DNA of 64,000 bases from an uncultured Methanobrevibacter sp. (lineage in GTDB: Archaea > Methanobacteriota > Methanobacteria > Methanobacteriales > Methanobacteriaceae). Under the pieces are notes generated by a model, which saw nothing but the letters and a program-made list of their open reading frames with translations, was not told the origin of the DNA and made no database searches. Of this stretch, positions 62,849 to 64,000 are shown in pieces. Positions within the stretch are counted from its first letter, which is position 1; the number at the start of each line of letters is the position of its first letter. A program made the position numbers and the translations under genes. The stretch covers positions 1 to 64,000 of the forward strand of contig NZ_CACXXB010000010.1 in NCBI RefSeq assembly GCF_902771435.1. The letters are read 5' to 3'.

Positions 62849-64000
62849 TTGAAATTTTATAAGATAAGTGTCGTTTTTCTATTTTTATTGATAATGACGA
62901 TGGGGGTCGTCTGTGCTGAAGATGCAAATCAGACAGCTCAGGACACTTTGCAAATAACAGACACACAAGATGTTATTTCAAATTCTTCCGAAAAGTCATA
63001 TGATGATTTGTTTAAGATTATAGATGAATCAGATGATTCAATAACTTTAGAAAGCGATTATAAATATAAGGAAACAGACAGAATAAAGTTTATTTCATTT
63101 GAAAAAATTAACTATGTTATTGATGGAAATAATCATGCAATAGATGCGGACGGCAAAACATTAATGTTTAAAGTTGCCGGAGGTAATTTAACATTAAAAA
63201 ATCTTGTATTTAAAAATACTAAGGACAGTGCAATTCAATTGGAAAGTGGTTTATTGAATACTGTCAATGTAACTTTCATCAATGCCAATTCTCAAGATTT
63301 TGGAGGTGCAGTATATGCCTCTAATGGTTATTATTACAGTACCAACGATAAATTCATTGACAATTCCGCTAAAGATGGGGGATCCGCAATATTTGGAAAA
63401 AATTCAGGAATATATATAAACAACGGAACATTTACTAGCAAAAATCCTGTACAATGGGGTTTGATTTATGGAAGCAAATGTGATATTGGCGTTTCAGACA
63501 GTATTTTTGCAAACACAACCTCAAAATATGCAACTGCAATATATAATACATTTTCTACAACTATCAAAAAATCAAAATTCGTTAACTTAACAGCAACTGC
63601 AACTGCAGGAGCTATTGCAGTAAAAAATCAAGATAAATCAGCAGCTGTTGGATTAATAATTTATGATAGTGAATTTACAAACATCACCGCTGCGAGAAAT
63701 GGTGGTGCAATCTTTGCAGACACCCAGGCCGAGGATAATAAAAACGGATTTGTTAGAATACTTAGGTCTAAGTTTGACAGCAACAATGCGGAATTTGGAG
63801 CAGCAGTGCTTCAGCTTGGAGGAAACTTTTCTGCACATGACTCAGTATTCACAAACAATATTGCATCCGAAAGCGGTGGAGCAATCTTCACATCACATTC
63901 AATTGTAAACATTGAAGGAAGCACCTTTACAAACAACAAGGCACATGAAAGTGACGGCTGGGGAGGAGCAGTATACCTCGACTATGAAACCGCAACTATT
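62849..64000 (+). CDS. Adhesin-like surface protein, beta-helix type (3' end beyond window)
   Basis: The first 384 codons of a second adhesin are visible, open to the right edge. The start is TTG 62849 with GGAG 8 nt upstream; no ATG fits a signal peptide. Residues 1-23 are a signal peptide (KFYKISVVFLFLLIMTMGVV, then CAED). From about residue 75, right-handed beta-helix coils follow, with NxT sequons, GGAVYAS, GGAIFAD and GGAIFTS turns and TFTNNKA-type strands. A TATA-like TTTATATT near 62794 gives a short leader. It has no near-identical DNA repeats in the visible part, unlike the adhesin at the other end. Confidence 0.88.
   Translation, partial: MKFYKISVVFLFLLIMTMGVVCAEDANQTAQDTLQITDTQDVISNSSEKSYDDLFKIIDESDDSITLESDYKYKETDRIKFISFEKINYVIDGNNHAIDADGKTLMFKVAGGNLTLKNLVFKNTKDSAIQLESGLLNTVNVTFINANSQDFGGAVYASNGYYYSTNDKFIDNSAKDGGSAIFGKNSGIYINNGTFTSKNPVQWGLIYGSKCDIGVSDSIFANTTSKYATAIYNTFSTTIKKSKFVNLTATATAGAIAVKNQDKSAAVGLIIYDSEFTNITAARNGGAIFADTQAEDNKNGFVRILRSKFDSNNAEFGAAVLQLGGNFSAHDSVFTNNIASESGGAIFTSHSIVNIEGSTFTNNKAHESDGWGGAVYLDYETATI

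Noticed and set aside
1-64000. tRNA, rRNA, insertion sequences or prophage genes
   Set aside because: I saw no T-loop/acceptor patterns, no rRNA-like GC-rich blocks, no transposase or integrase frames and no terminal inverted repeats. A tRNA scan would be needed to exclude them fully.

Overview
The window is an AT-rich stretch of an archaeal chromosome, almost certainly a methanogen of the order Methanobacteriales and most likely Methanobrevibacter. The support is: giant adhesin-like surface proteins at both ends, an archaeal histone, Alba, a DP1-type subunit of DNA polymerase D, Orc1/Cdc6, methanogenesis marker protein 11, thiol:fumarate reductase flavoprotein, CTP-dependent riboflavin kinase and coenzyme F430/cobalamin genes. 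The genus is inferred from overall resemblance; I could run no search.

Layout. 1-7.8 kb: the body of a >2,590-residue adhesin on the minus strand, with internal 405-bp and 483-bp tandem repeats. 7.8-8.9 kb: a long AT-rich gap with short repeats and a relic reading frame. 8.9-24 kb: radical SAM protein, a ParA operon with an array of AAGTTAT boxes, TrpB2 behind TGTACA operators, Alba, isopropylmalate synthase, a PadR/ABC-exporter/beta-propeller operon, and a gatA gene with an internal deletion and frameshift. 24-33 kb: a CobQ-like protein with reversed domain order, ribK-ribB with a very short FMN-riboswitch-like leader, tfrA, dadD, histone, hisG and pyrB. 33.2-35.1 kb: orc1/cdc6 and a 0.6-kb gap full of TTTCAAGTGTA boxes, which I read as the chromosomal replication origin. 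35-44 kb: cbiB, cbiG, cbiH, PolD small subunit, and a PhoU-like/MgtE pair. 44-46 kb: two overlapping pilin-like secreted proteins. 46-50 kb: two cfbA genes (one a fused double-domain form), an adhesin relic, thiL and amrS. 50-62.6 kb: DUF2264 protein, leuCDB operon, ribH, mmp11, a membrane glycosyltransferase, Tex, a two-domain PurE and a UbiD-family decarboxylase. 62.8 kb to the end: the start of a second adhesin.

How the genes work together. The core is an origin-proximal housekeeping block: initiator and origin, replicative polymerase subunit, chromatin proteins and, about 23 kb away, a ParA partner system with candidate centromere boxes. Around it sit biosynthesis genes for leucine, tryptophan salvage, histidine, pyrimidines, purines, riboflavin and corrinoid/F430 cofactors. 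The block is bracketed by host- or neighbour-facing surface proteins, and one adhesin relic lies inside it.

The most original signals are: (1) a ParA operon whose partner keeps only the ParB N-terminal ParA-contact box, beside 13 AAGTTAT boxes; (2) a roughly 43-nt stripped-down RFN-like element before ribB; (3) a domain-swapped CobQ-like enzyme; (4) a pilin-like pair with Cys/His-rich ectodomains; and (5) a deleted gatA.
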